The position numbers and the translations under genes are program-made. From Pseudomonas cremoris (GTDB lineage Bacteria > Pseudomonadota > Gammaproteobacteria > Pseudomonadales > Pseudomonadaceae): a stretch of DNA of 64,000 nucleotides. The stretch's first letter is position 1. Each line of letters begins with the position of its first letter. This document shows positions 52,053 through 61,961 of the stretch, piece by piece. The DNA lies in assembly GCF_014230465.1 (NCBI RefSeq), contig NZ_JAAXCY010000003.1, forward strand, positions 372,001-436,000, read 5' to 3'. The notes below the pieces were generated by a model. It worked only from the letters and a program-made list of their open reading frames with translations, searched no databases and was not told the origin of the DNA.

Positions 52053-53228
52053 ATGCGCCCACACCAGCACATCCTGGATTGGCTCAGCGACGTGGCCGGC
52101 GACTTACACGCCGTGCGTCACGACATTCACGCCCATCCCGAACTCGGTTTTGAAGAAAACCGCACCAGCGCCTTGGTTGCGAAATCCCTGAGGGAATGGG
52201 GCTACGAGGTTCACACCGGCATCGGCAAGACCGGCGTGGTCGGTGTGCTGCGCAACGGCAGTAGCCCGCGAACCCTGGGCATTCGCGCCGATATGGACGC
52301 CTTGCCCATCATCGAAAACACCGGCGCGGCCTACACCAGCCAGCATGCGGGTTGCATGCACGCCTGTGGGCATGACGGTCACACCACCATGCTGCTCGGC
52401 GCCGCGCGCTACCTGGCGGCGACGCGGCAATTTGACGGCACCCTGAACCTCATCTTCCAACCCGCCGAAGAAGGCCAGGGCGGCGCCGAAGCCATGCTCG
52501 CCGACGGTTTGCTGGAGCGCTTCCCCTGCGATGGACTGTTCGGCATGCACAACATGCCGGGCTTGCCTGCTGGGCATCTGGGCTTGCGCGTTGGGCCGAT
52601 GATGGCGTCCCAAGACTTACTCACCGTCACCCTTGAAGGCGTCGGCGGCCACGGCTCCATGCCGCACCTGACGGTAGACCCGCTGGTGGCGGCGGCGAGC
52701 ATGGTGATGGCGTTGCAGACGGTGGTGGCGCGCAACATCGACACCCAGGAAGCTGCCGTGGTCACGGTCGGCGCGCTGCAAGCAGGACAGGCCGCCAACG
52801 TGATTCCTCAAGAAGCGCTGTTGCGTTTGAGCCTGCGCGCACTCAATCCACAAGTGCGCGAGCAGATGCTGGAGCGCGTATTCGCCATCATCCAGACCCA
52901 GGCCGCGAGTTTCGGCTGCACGGTGCAGATCGAACATCGCCCGGCCTACCCGGTGCTGGTCAACCATCCCGAAGAAACCGAGTTCGCCCGTCAGGTCGGC
53001 GTGGCCTTGCTCGGTGCGGACGCCGTGGACGGCAACACCCGCACGCTGATGGGCAGCGAAGACTTCGCCTGGATGCTGCAACGCTGCCCCGGCAGCTACT
53101 TGTTCATCGGCAATGGCGTGTCACGGCCGATGGTGCATAACCCCGCCTATGACTTCAACGACGACATCCTGCTGACCGGCGCCGCCTATTGGGGCGCGCT
53201 GGCCGAGAGCTGGCTCAAGCCTGCCTGA
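52053..53228 (+). CDS. M20-family metallo-amidohydrolase
   Basis: The 391-residue dinuclear zinc hydrolase belongs to the hippurate/IAA-amino-acid hydrolase branch. Metal ligands are visible in GCMHACGHDGHTTMLLG, IFQPAEEGQGGAEAML and GLFGMHNMPGLPAG; TLMGSEDFAWMLQRCPG near the C terminus holds the last Glu/Asp. The dimerisation domain occupies about residues 180-300 (VTLEGVGGHGSMPHL). CTGTGAGGAG precedes the ATG. First gene of a set with an MHS carrier, an amidase and an IclR regulator; likely splits an N-acyl amino acid, exact substrate unknown. Confidence 0.9.
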   Translation: MRPHQHILDWLSDVAGDLHAVRHDIHAHPELGFEENRTSALVAKSLREWGYEVHTGIGKTGVVGVLRNGSSPRTLGIRADMDALPIIENTGAAYTSQHAGCMHACGHDGHTTMLLGAARYLAATRQFDGTLNLIFQPAEEGQGGAEAMLADGLLERFPCDGLFGMHNMPGLPAGHLGLRVGPMMASQDLLTVTLEGVGGHGSMPHLTVDPLVAAASMVMALQTVVARNIDTQEAAVVTVGALQAGQAANVIPQEALLRLSLRALNPQVREQMLERVFAIIQTQAASFGCTVQIEHRPAYPVLVNHPEETEFARQVGVALLGADAVDGNTRTLMGSEDFAWMLQRCPGSYLFIGNGVSRPMVHNPAYDFNDDILLTGAAYWGALAESWLKPA

Positions 53229-53287
53229 CGACCGCCTTTTTCTGCCGCTGGACCCTTTCCCACGATCGGTTGAATGGAGTGTTCCTC

Positions 53288-54599
53288 ATGCAGACTTCAC
53301 ACACAGGCGTATCCCGCACCCGCCAAGTGGTGGCGGCCGTGATCGGCAATGCGCTGGAATGGTATGACTTCATCGTTTACGGCTTTCTGGCCAGCATCAT
53401 TGCCCGGCAGTTTTTTCCGTCAGAGGATGAGTACGCATCGCTGCTGATGGCCCTGGCCACCTTTGGCGTGGGCTTTTTCATGCGCCCGGTGGGCGGGATT
53501 TTGCTGGGCATGTATTCCGACCGCAAAGGCCGCAAGGCTGCGATGCAACTGATTATCCGGCTGATGACCGTGTCCATCGCGCTGATTGCCTTCGCACCGA
53601 ACTACGCCGCCATCGGCATGGGCGCGCCGATGCTGATCGTGGTGGCGCGCATGCTCCAGGGCTTCGCCACCGGTGGTGAGTACGCCAGCGCCACGGCGTT
53701 CCTGGTGGAAAGTGCGCCGGCTCATCGCAAGGGGCTTTACGGTTCCTGGCAGTTGGTAGGGCAGTGCCTGGCGGTGTTTGGCGGGGCCGCGATGGTGGCC
53801 ATGGTCACGCACTTCTTTTCGCCGCAAACCCTCGACCTGTGGGGGCTGGCGCTTGCCGTTTGTGTTTGGCTTGCTGATCGGCCCGGTGGGGCTGTGGATT
53901 CGCCGGCACATGGAAGACCCGGAAGAATTCATCGAGGCACGCAAGCAAGCCACCGGCCCGGCGCCGAGCCTGATGCAGGTGGTGCGCGAGCATCGGCGCA
54001 GCATCCTGGTATCCATGGGCCTGGCCTGTGGCGCGACGGTGTCGTTCTACGTGGTGTTGGTGAACATGCCGACCTTCGCGCACAAGAGCCTCGGCCTGCC
54101 GCTGGACCAGGTATTGATGGTGCAGATGTTGGCGGTGGCACTGATGACCGTGGTGATTCCGCTGTCGGGCCTGTTGTCGGATCGCCTCGGTCGGCGCCCG
54201 GTATTGATGGCGTTCACCCTGGCATTTTTTGTGATGGTCTACCCGCTGTACGTGTGGGTAGCCGCCGCACCTTCCATCGAGCGTTTGCTGGTGATGCAGG
54301 TGATGCTGTGCACGGCCATCGGCGGGTTCTTCGGCCCGGCACCCACCGCGTTGGCCGAGCAGTTTCCCATCGAAGTGCGCTCGACCGGCGTGTCGGTCGC
54401 CTATAACGTAGCGGTCATGGTGTTTGGTGGTTTTGCGCCGTTGATCGTCACCTGGCTGACCAAAGTACTGGGCACGCCGGTGGCGCCATCCTTCTACGTG
54501 CTGTTTGCTTGCGTGCTCACGCTATTGGGCACCTACTGCATGCAGGAGGCTCCGCGAGCCAGGAAGCCGCAGCCGTTTTCAAGTGAGGTGAAGCCTTGA
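53288..54599 (+). pseudogene. MHS-family transporter with a one-base frameshift
   Basis: The N-terminal 195 residues (NALEWYDFIVYGFLASIIARQF, GGILLGMYSDRKGRKAAM, LQGFATGGEYASATAFLVES) and, in the next frame, the rest (FVFGLLIGPVGLWIRRHMED to QPFSSEVKP) together make one normal carrier of about 436 residues. The break is at a run of five G at 53841-53845: with four G the translation becomes DLWGWRLPFVFG, the expected family sequence. So a single inserted G (mutation, slippage or sequencing error) separates the halves. The 3' end overlaps the amidase start by 4 bases. If read through, it would import the substrate of the M20 and amidase enzymes. Confidence 0.88.
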
Positions 54600-56038
54600 G
54601 TATTGTTGATTGGGATGCCAGCGAGCTGTCGCGGGCGATTCATGCGCGGCAAGTCTCGTGCGAAGACGTGATGCGGGCGTACCTGGCGCAGATCCAACGT
54701 TTCAACCCAGGAGTGAGTGCGCTGGTGTCGCTGCGCGATGCCGACGAGGTGCTGGCCGAGGCGCGGGCCTGTGATCGTGAGTTGGATCAAGGCCAGTCAC
54801 GCGGCTGGATGCATGGCATGCCCCAGGCGATCAAGGACCTGGCGGCGACCAAGGGCTTGCGTACCACATTGGGTTCGCCGTTGTTCGCCGAACATGTGCC
54901 CACCGAAGATGCCATCAGCGTGGCGCGGGTACGGGCCAGCGGCGCGATCATCATCGGCAAGACCAACGTGCCGGAGTTCGGCCTGGGTTCGCAAACCTAC
55001 AACAGCCTGTTCGGCACTACCGGCAACGCCTACGACCCGCGTCTCGTCGCGGGCGGCAGCAGCGGCGGGGCGGCGGTGGCCTTGGCGCTGCGCATGCTGC
55101 CGGTGGCCGATGGCAGCGACATGATGGGTTCTTTGCGCAACCCGGCAGCGTTCAACAACGTGTTTGGCCTGCGCCCGTCCCAAGGCCGTGTGCCGTATGG
55201 GCCGACGCCGGAACTGTTTGTGCAGCAACTGGGCACCGAAGGCCCGATGGGGCGCAGCGTGACGGATGTGGCGCGGCTGCTGAGCATCCAGGCGGGATAT
55301 GACCCACGCGTTCCATTGTCATCCAAGGACGATCCGGCACTGCTGGGCCAACCCCTGCAGCGTGACTTCAAGGGCACACGCCTGGGCTGGCTGGGGGACT
55401 ACAACGGCTACCTGCCGATGGACGACGGCGTGTTGAGCCTGTGCGAATCGGCCCTCGGCGATTTCGTCACGTTGGGCTGCGAGGTAGAAAGCTGCCAGCC
55501 CGAGTTTTCCATGGCGCGCCTGTGGCGCAGTTGGTTGGTGCATCGCCATTGGCTGGTGCACGGCAACCTCGGCGCCGCGTATGCGAACCCGCAAAAGCGC
55601 GCGCTGCTCAAGCCCGAGGCGCAATGGGAAGTGGAGGGTGGCCTGGGCTTGAGTGCCCAGCAGGTGTACCAGGCGTCGGTGGACCGCAGCGAGTGGTATC
55701 GCGCGTTGGCCAAACTGTTCGAACGTTACGATTTCCTGCTGCTGCCTACCGCCCAAGTGTTCCCTTTCGATGCACAACACGCCTGGCCGCGCCTCGTCGG
55801 TGGGCGCGAAATGGACACCTACCACCGCTGGATGGAAGTGGTGATTGGTCCGACCCTGGCCGGTTTGCCGAGCATGAGTATCCCGGTGGGCTTCAACCCC
55901 CAAGGCCTGCCCATGGGCGTGCAGGTCATCGGTCCGGCCCAGGCGGACCGTGCGGTGCTGCAATTGGCCTACGCCCACGAACAGCTGACGCAATGGGTGC
56001 AGCGTCGACCACCGGCCTGCCTTGAATCGACAGGTTGA
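54596..56038 (+). CDS. Amidase-signature enzyme
   Basis: The 480-residue amidase has the Ser-cisSer-Lys triad: Lys in GMPQAIKDLAATKG, the signature GNAYDPRLVAGGSSGGAAVA, and DGSDMMGSLRNPAAFNNVFG with the catalytic Ser in GSLRNPA. GLPSMSIPVGFNPQGLPMGV at the C terminus is also typical. The start is TTG 54596, which overlaps the stop of the transporter frame and has GAGGTG 9 bases upstream. Second enzyme in the operon; the physiological amide is unknown. Confidence 0.9.
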   Translation: MSIVDWDASELSRAIHARQVSCEDVMRAYLAQIQRFNPGVSALVSLRDADEVLAEARACDRELDQGQSRGWMHGMPQAIKDLAATKGLRTTLGSPLFAEHVPTEDAISVARVRASGAIIIGKTNVPEFGLGSQTYNSLFGTTGNAYDPRLVAGGSSGGAAVALALRMLPVADGSDMMGSLRNPAAFNNVFGLRPSQGRVPYGPTPELFVQQLGTEGPMGRSVTDVARLLSIQAGYDPRVPLSSKDDPALLGQPLQRDFKGTRLGWLGDYNGYLPMDDGVLSLCESALGDFVTLGCEVESCQPEFSMARLWRSWLVHRHWLVHGNLGAAYANPQKRALLKPEAQWEVEGGLGLSAQQVYQASVDRSEWYRALAKLFERYDFLLLPTAQVFPFDAQHAWPRLVGGREMDTYHRWMEVVIGPTLAGLPSMSIPVGFNPQGLPMGVQVIGPAQADRAVLQLAYAHEQLTQWVQRRPPACLESTG

Positions 56039-56102
56039 TGCACGACCGGGCCTGTATCTTGCTGTGAAAAATGATCATCCACCGGCATCAGGGAGATCGA
56101 AC

Positions 56103-56864
56103 ATGGCCGACACAGGCACCGTACGCTCGGTTGAGCGCGCACTGGCAATTGTCGAGTTGCTGGGCGAGCACCAGGCCTTGGGGCTGGAGGAACTGCATTA
56201 CCTCACGCATTTACCCAAGGCCACCGTGTCGCGCATGTTGCTCACGTTGCAGGATCAAGGCTGGGTCTACCGTGGCCTGAGCGACCGGCGTTACCGTCTG
56301 CGTGCCCGGCGCTTGTTTGGCGACACGCAGCAACGCTTCAAGCGCCAGATGGTGGAAAGCGCCGCGCCCTGGCTATTGGAACTCAGTGAGCGCACCGGGC
56401 TGGTGGTGGATTTGTCCTGCTTTGACGGCGAGCGCCTGGAAGTCATGGAAAGCGCGATCCCCGGCGTGCTGCGCAAGCTCTATCCCAACAACTGCCAGAT
56501 CGTCGGCCAGCACGCCAGCCTGTTTCATTCGGCGATGGGCAAGGCGTGCCTCACGCAATTGCCGGCAGAAGAAGTGCAGCGTCTGGCGGGCCGGGAGCAC
56601 GTGGCGGCGGATGAGCAATACCGAGCTTGCGAGCAAAGCCAGCACCAAGGGTTTGGCCAGCGGACAGAGGGGTATTGGGAGTATCCGGTGCGGTTGCCGT
56701 TCCTGATACGCGCCGTGGCGTTGCCGGTACGGGCCAATGGGCGATTGGTGGGGAGCATGGCGCTGCATTGGCCAATGCACCAGGCGCCGGTGGAGCGGGT
56801 GTTGAATTTGCATATGGCCAGTTTGGAGCAGGCCGTGGGGGAGGTGCAGCGCGCATTGGCCTAG
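56103..56864 (+). CDS. IclR-family regulator
   Basis: The 253-residue protein has a helix-turn-helix (GLEELHYLTHLPKATVSRMLLTL) and a C-terminal IclR sensor domain (GLVVDLSCFDGERLEVMES, ASLFHSAMGKACLTQLP, AVALPVRANGRLVGSMALHW). ATG 56103 has AGGGAGATC upstream; the longer frame begins within the amidase gene. It is last in the M20-MHS-amidase set and probably controls it. Confidence 0.88.
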   Translation: MADTGTVRSVERALAIVELLGEHQALGLEELHYLTHLPKATVSRMLLTLQDQGWVYRGLSDRRYRLRARRLFGDTQQRFKRQMVESAAPWLLELSERTGLVVDLSCFDGERLEVMESAIPGVLRKLYPNNCQIVGQHASLFHSAMGKACLTQLPAEEVQRLAGREHVAADEQYRACEQSQHQGFGQRTEGYWEYPVRLPFLIRAVALPVRANGRLVGSMALHWPMHQAPVERVLNLHMASLEQAVGEVQRALA

Positions 56865-56865
56865 A

Positions 56866-56887
56866 CCGCCGCTCCCACATTGGATTT
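56866..56887. repeat. Fragment of a REP sequence
   Basis: CCGCTCCCACATTGGATTT after the IclR stop keeps only one end of a REP element (CCGCTCCCACATT). The stem partner is missing. Confidence 0.6.
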
Positions 56888-56945
56888 GCGTCGTTTGTGA
56901 CATTGCGCTTAAGGTTCGTGCAGGTTTTTCGCCCCACGAGTCTTT

Positions 56946-57524
56946 ATGTCAATCAAACCCCTGGCCTTCGCCCTGCTCGCCGCCGCTGCCGTGCCAGCCC
57001 ATGCCGACTGGTACCTGGATAACGAATCTTCACGCCTGTCGTTCGTCACCACCAAGAACACCGAGATCGCCGAAGTGCAGCGCTTTTTGGTGTTGCACGG
57101 CAAGGTCGACAGCAAAGGCGCAGCGCAGTTGGAAGTGGAGCTGGAGTCGGTCAACAGTGGCGTCCCGTTGCGTGACGAGCGCATGCGCAATGAGTTGTTC
57201 GAGATCAAGACCTTCCCCGATGCGCTGATCAACGCGCAAATCAATCTGCAACCCATCAATGACCTGGCCCCCGGCGCGCAATTGGAATTGCGTTTGCCAT
57301 TGAGCGTCACCCTGCACGGCAAGACTCAAACCTACAGCGCCGAGCTGCTGGCCACGCGCCTGGATGACCGGCGTTTCCAGGTCGTGACTCTGGAGCCGCT
57401 AGTGCTGCATGCCGAGGATTTTGACCTGGTGCCAGGCGTGGCAACGTTGCGCAAGGCCGCCGGTTTGGAATCCATCAGTCTGTCGGTGCCGGTGGGTGCG
57501 GTGCTGATCTTCACGGCGCGCTGA
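56946..57524 (+). CDS. YceI-family periplasmic protein
   Basis: The 192-residue protein has a Sec signal peptide (MSIKPLAFALLAAAAVPAHADW). The remaining part is a lipocalin-like YceI barrel: DNESSRLSFVTTKNTEIAE, LEVELESVNSGVPLRDERMRNELFEIKTFPDA and LPLSVTLHGKTQTYSAELL are the family blocks. Such proteins bind polyisoprenoids or similar amphiphiles in other species. It starts 3 bases upstream of the PLD-family gene and is probably co-transcribed with it. Confidence 0.9.
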   Translation: MSIKPLAFALLAAAAVPAHADWYLDNESSRLSFVTTKNTEIAEVQRFLVLHGKVDSKGAAQLEVELESVNSGVPLRDERMRNELFEIKTFPDALINAQINLQPINDLAPGAQLELRLPLSVTLHGKTQTYSAELLATRLDDRRFQVVTLEPLVLHAEDFDLVPGVATLRKAAGLESISLSVPVGAVLIFTAR

Positions 57525-57526
57525 CC

Positions 57527-58684
57527 ATGGCCGGCGCGGTGTTCCCGTGGCGCAGCGCCAACCGTTTCGAGTTGTTGATCGACGGGCCGAGATTTTTCCC
57601 GCAGATGCTGGTGGACATTGCCCGCGCCGAGCGACAAGTCGAGTTGGAGTTGTACCTGGTGGAAGCGGGTGCCTGTGCCGAGGCCCTGGTGCAGGCACTG
57701 ATACTTGCCGCCGAGCGTGGTGTGCAGGTGCGTTGCCTGTTCGATGACTATGGCAGCCTGGCGTTTAGCCTTGGGCTGCGCAAGCGCCTGACTGACGCTG
57801 GCGTGGAGCTGCGTTTCTACAATCGCCTGAGGTTGCGCCGCTGGATGCGCAACCTGTATCGCGACCACCGCAAGCTGTTGCTGGTCGATCAGCACGTCGC
57901 CTTTGTGGGCGGCACCGGCGTCACCGACGAGTTCTGGACGCCGGGCCAGGACACCGCCGACTGGCATGAAGTGATGGTGCAAATCAGCGGCCCGTTAGTG
58001 TTGGACTGGCAGGCGCTGTTCGACCGCCAGTGGCATGCCAACGCCGCCCGCCGGGAGTGGAAACCCGCCACCCGTTTCGGCCTGTCGCGCTTGCCCAAGA
58101 TGCCCGCCACCGGACCGGGACTTGGGCGTGTCGCCTATGCTGACGCCCGCCAGCACCGCGACATCCTGAAATCGCTGATCCGCGCATTAAACAGTGGCCA
58201 CCAACGTATCTGGCTGGCGACTCCGTACTTCCTGCCAACCTGGGGCGTTCGTCGTGCGTTGCGGCGAGCCGCGGGGCGCGGTGTGGATGTGCGGCTGTTG
58301 CTCACTGGCCCGCGCACCGATCATCCGTCTGTGCGTTATGCCGGGCACCGTTACTACCCGCGTCTGCTGCGCTCGGGGGTGCAGATTTTTGAATACCAGC
58401 CGTGCTTTCTGCATCTGAAAATGGTGCTGGTGGACGATTGGGTCAGCGTGGGGTCATGCAATTTCGATCATTGGAATTTGCGTTTCAACCTGGACGCCAA
58501 CCTGGAGGCGTTGGACCCGCCATTGACGCAGGCGGTGGCGGGCAGTTTCGAGCGTGATTTTGCCCAGAGCCTGGCAGTGAGCCTGGAGGCATGGCAGGCG
58601 CGGCCATTGTGGCGGCGGGTGAAGCAGCGGGTGTGGGGGTGGATTGATCGGTTGGTGGTTAACCTGTTGGACAGACGCGGCTAA
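57527..58684 (+). CDS. Phospholipase D-family cardiolipin synthase-like enzyme
   Basis: The 385-residue protein carries two HKD motifs: YRDHRKLLLVDQHVAFVGG at about residue 110 and FLHLKMVLVDDWVSVGSCNFD at about 295. No N-terminal membrane helices are present, so it is closer to ClsB (YbhO) than to ClsA. ClsB makes cardiolipin from phosphatidylglycerol, or phosphatidylglycerol from phosphatidylethanolamine. It follows the YceI gene by two bases. A REPIN comes after the stop. Confidence 0.88.
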   Translation: MAGAVFPWRSANRFELLIDGPRFFPQMLVDIARAERQVELELYLVEAGACAEALVQALILAAERGVQVRCLFDDYGSLAFSLGLRKRLTDAGVELRFYNRLRLRRWMRNLYRDHRKLLLVDQHVAFVGGTGVTDEFWTPGQDTADWHEVMVQISGPLVLDWQALFDRQWHANAARREWKPATRFGLSRLPKMPATGPGLGRVAYADARQHRDILKSLIRALNSGHQRIWLATPYFLPTWGVRRALRRAAGRGVDVRLLLTGPRTDHPSVRYAGHRYYPRLLRSGVQIFEYQPCFLHLKMVLVDDWVSVGSCNFDHWNLRFNLDANLEALDPPLTQAVAGSFERDFAQSLAVSLEAWQARPLWRRVKQRVWGWIDRLVVNLLDRRG

Positions 58685-58700
58685 TCAGGTCAACTCGATC

Positions 58701-58797
58701 TAAATGTGGGAGCGGGCTTGCTCGCGAATGCAGCGTGTCAGTCACTGAAGATGTCGACTGATCCACCGCATTCGCGAGCAAGCCCGCTCCCACATTT
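58701..58797. repeat. REPIN between the PLD gene and bglX
   Basis: Two full cores (AAATGTGGGAGCGGGCTTGC and its reverse complement) in inverted orientation, with about 47 bases between. It sits between convergent genes, with the bglX stop 18 bases further on. Confidence 0.92.
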
Positions 58798-58814
58798 TTT
58801 GACCGCGTCAGGCG

Positions 58815-61106
58815 TTAGAGCAATTCGAACGTCTGCTGCTGCACATCCTGGGAGTCCAACCCAATCTGCACATTGAACTCACCCGGCTCCGCCGCGTACT
58901 TGAGCTGGGTGTTGTAGAACTTCAAGTCTTCCTCGGTGATGGTGAAGTGCAACGTGCGCTCTTCGCCAGCCTTGAGCATGACCTTCTGGAAGTTCTTCAG
59001 CTCCTTGATCGGGCGGATCATCGAGCCGGCCACGTCCTGGATATACAGCTGCACCACGGTTTCGCCATCGACCTTGCCGGTGTTGGCCACGGTCACGCTG
59101 GCGTCGAGCTTGCCGGTCTTGTTCAGGGTGGTGGACGACAGCGCCATGTCCGACAGGGTGAACGTGGTGTAGCTCAGGCCGTAACCAAACGGGAACAGCG
59201 GCCCGGTGACGTCATCGAAGTACTGCGAGGTGTAGTTGCCCGGCTTGCCTGGGGTGAATGGGCGGCCGATGGTCAGGTGGTTGTAGTAGGTCGGAATCTG
59301 CCCCACCGAACGTGGGAAGGTGATCGGCAGCTTGCCCGATGGGTTGTAGTCACCAAACAGCACGTCCGCGATGGCGTTGCCGCCTTCGGTGCCGGCGAAC
59401 CAGGTTTCCAGGATCGCGTCGGCCTGTTGGTTCTCCTCCAGAATCGACAGCGGACGGCCGTTCATCAGCACCAGCACCAGCGGCTTGCCGGTGGCCTTGA
59501 GGGCCTTGATCAGGTCGCGCTGGCTTTGCGGGATGTTCAGGTCGGTACGGCTGGACGACTCGTGGGACATGCCACGGGACTCGCCCACGGCGGCCACGAT
59601 CACGTCGGCATCCTTGGCGGCTTTTACCGCTTCATCAATCAGCACTTGCGGCGCACGGGTGTCATCCACCACTTCCGGCGCATCGAAATTGAGGAAGTTG
59701 AGGTAATCGACCACGGCCTTGTCGTTGGTGATGTTGGCACCACGGGCGTAGATCACTTTGCCCTTTTCACCGATCACCGCGTTCAAGCCGTCCAGCAGGG
59801 TCACAGACTGCGCAGGCTTACCGGCGGCCGCCCAACTGCCCATCATGTCGATGGGGGCCTTGGCCAGCGGGCCGACCAGGGCGATGGTCGCGGTTTTTTT
59901 CAACGGCAGGGTGTTGTTCTGGTTTTTCAGCAGCACCAGGCTGCGGCGTGCGATATCGCGAGCGTCGGCACGGTGCAGGCGGCTGTCGGCGTAGGTGTCG
60001 ACCGGGTCATCTTCAGCCTTGCCGATGCGCAGGTACGGGTCCTTGAACAGGCCCATGTCGTACTTGGCACCGAGCACTTCACGCACGGCATTGTCGATGT
60101 CGCTCTGCTCGATCTCGCCGGACTTGAGCAGCCCCGGCAATTCCTTGCCGTACAGTGAATCGTTCATGCTCATGTCGATGCCGGCCTTGATCGCGAGCTT
60201 GGCGGCTTCACGCCCGTCCTTGGCCACGCCGTGCTTGATCAACTCGAAGATAGCGCCATGGTCGCTCACAGCCAGGCCCTTGAAGCCCCAGTCCTTGCGC
60301 AGCAGGTCGTTCATCAGCCAGGTGTTGGCGGTGGCGGGCACGCCGTTGATCGAGTTCAACGCCACCATCACACCGCCGGAGCCGGCCTTGATCGCCGCGT
60401 GGTACGGCGGCAGGTAGTCCTGGTACATCTTGACCGGGCTCATGTCGACCACGTTGTAGTCGCGACCGCCTTCCACCGCGCCATACAGGGCGAAGTGCTT
60501 GACGCTGGCCATGATGCTGTCGGCATTGGCCGGGCTTGCGCCCTGGAACGCCTTGACCATGACTTCGGCGATACGCGAGACGAGGTAGGTGTCTTCACCG
60601 AAGCCTTCGGAGGTGCGGCCCCAGCGCGGGTCGCGGGAGATGTCGACCATCGGCGCGAAGGTGATGTCGAGGCTGTCGGCGGCGGCTTCCTGGGCGGCGA
60701 TGCGCCCGGAGCGGCCGATGGCGTCCATGTCCCAGCTGGAAGCCAGTGCCAGGCTGATTGGGAAAATGGTGCGGTGGCCGTGGATCACGTCGTAGGCGAA
60801 GAACATCGGGATCTTCAAGCGGCTGCGCATGGCCGCGTCCTGCATTGGACGGTTTTCGGGGCGGGTGATGGAGTTGAACGTGCCGCCGATGCGACCGGCG
60901 GCGATTTCCTTGCGGATCAGCTCGCGGGGCATTTCGGGGCCGATGCTGATCAGGCGCAATTGGCCGATCTTTTCATCGAGGGTCATTTGCTTGAGCAGGT
61001 CGCTGACAAAGGCGTCCTTGTCTTTAAGCGCAGCAGGCTTTGTTTCTGCCCATACGGGGTGACTGGCCAGAGTGGCAACAAGGCCGAGCAAACACAGCTT
61101 TTTCAT
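58815..61106 (-). CDS. bglX: BglX, periplasmic beta-glucosidase (GH3)
   Basis: The 763-residue protein (E. coli BglX 765) has a Sec signal peptide (MKKLCLLGLVATLASHPVWA). The glycoside hydrolase family 3 barrel has the nucleophile in FKGLAVSDHGAIFELI (SDHGA) and PRWGRTSEGFGEDTYLVSRI as a conserved block. The second domain has LRKTATIALVGPLAKAPID-like beginning and GKPLVLVLMNGRPLSI. A fibronectin III-like domain ends the protein. ATG 61106 has AAAGGA in front; MSRKRIV upstream is possible but lacks a signal feature. It is a single gene. Confidence 0.95.
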   Translation of the reverse strand: MKKLCLLGLVATLASHPVWAETKPAALKDKDAFVSDLLKQMTLDEKIGQLRLISIGPEMPRELIRKEIAAGRIGGTFNSITRPENRPMQDAAMRSRLKIPMFFAYDVIHGHRTIFPISLALASSWDMDAIGRSGRIAAQEAAADSLDITFAPMVDISRDPRWGRTSEGFGEDTYLVSRIAEVMVKAFQGASPANADSIMASVKHFALYGAVEGGRDYNVVDMSPVKMYQDYLPPYHAAIKAGSGGVMVALNSINGVPATANTWLMNDLLRKDWGFKGLAVSDHGAIFELIKHGVAKDGREAAKLAIKAGIDMSMNDSLYGKELPGLLKSGEIEQSDIDNAVREVLGAKYDMGLFKDPYLRIGKAEDDPVDTYADSRLHRADARDIARRSLVLLKNQNNTLPLKKTATIALVGPLAKAPIDMMGSWAAAGKPAQSVTLLDGLNAVIGEKGKVIYARGANITNDKAVVDYLNFLNFDAPEVVDDTRAPQVLIDEAVKAAKDADVIVAAVGESRGMSHESSSRTDLNIPQSQRDLIKALKATGKPLVLVLMNGRPLSILEENQQADAILETWFAGTEGGNAIADVLFGDYNPSGKLPITFPRSVGQIPTYYNHLTIGRPFTPGKPGNYTSQYFDDVTGPLFPFGYGLSYTTFTLSDMALSSTTLNKTGKLDASVTVANTGKVDGETVVQLYIQDVAGSMIRPIKELKNFQKVMLKAGEERTLHFTITEEDLKFYNTQLKYAAEPGEFNVQIGLDSQDVQQQTFELL

Positions 61107-61331
61107 GACTATCCTTTTTCGGCTCACTGCACAGCGAAAATGCGCTGCTCTGCCAAAATGTGGGGAACATATGTTGTTGTTCGAGTGTTATTGCAGAAAA
61201 TGCACCACACTTCTGAACTCTTATTTGTGCTGGGCATCTTTTTAGCTGATTGATCTGATGCAATCCAGTCGCGGCAGCGGATTATGCCTTACCGTTGCCA
61301 AATTCCATCAAGGTTCGCCAGGAGAAACACC

Positions 61332-61943
61332 ATGCAAGCAGCACAAGGTTACCGTTGGGGCGTGAAAGCCGCGGTTTTGTTACTGATTAGTACCGTACTC
61401 AGCGGTTGCGGCATCAATAACATCCCCACCCTGGACGAACAGGCCAAGGCGGCCTGGGGCCAGGTACAGAACCAATACCAACGCCGTGCGGACCTGATCC
61501 CCAACCTGGTGGAAGTGGTCAAGGGCTATGCCACCCATGAGCAGGACACCCTCACCGCCGTGATCGAAGCGCGGGCCAAGGCCACCTCGATCCAGGTGGA
61601 TGCCAGCACCCTCGACAATCCGGAAAAACTCAAGCAGTTCCAGCAAGCCCAGGATGGCCTGAGCGGTGCACTCAGCCGCCTGATGGTGGTGTCCGAGCGC
61701 TACCCGGACCTCAAGGCCAACCAGAACTTCCTGGCCCTGCAATCCCAGCTTGAAGGCACCGAAAACCGCATCGCCGTGGCCCGCCGCGACTTTATCCAGG
61801 CGGTGCAGGCCTACAACACCGAGATTCGCACGTTCCCCGGCCGCCTGTGGCACAGCGTGATGTACAGCGACTTGCCGATCCGTGCCACGTTTGAAGCCAC
61901 CAGCGCCGATGCCGATAAAGCACCGCAAGTGAAGTTCAAATAA
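61332..61943 (+). CDS. lemA: LemA-family lipoprotein
   Basis: The 203-residue protein has a lipobox VLSGC (Cys26), which is a variation on typical LemA, where a membrane helix is common. QVQNQYQRRADLIPNLVEVVKGYATHE is the hallmark LemA block, followed by QLEGTENRIAVARRDFIQAVQAYNTEIRTFPG. GGAGAAACACC precedes the ATG. It begins a set with two TPM-domain genes; the same three-gene grouping is common in Gram-negatives. Function unclear. Confidence 0.92.
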   Translation: MQAAQGYRWGVKAAVLLLISTVLSGCGINNIPTLDEQAKAAWGQVQNQYQRRADLIPNLVEVVKGYATHEQDTLTAVIEARAKATSIQVDASTLDNPEKLKQFQQAQDGLSGALSRLMVVSERYPDLKANQNFLALQSQLEGTENRIAVARRDFIQAVQAYNTEIRTFPGRLWHSVMYSDLPIRATFEATSADADKAPQVKFK

Positions 61944-61961
61944 CGCTGCATTGAGGTGTCG

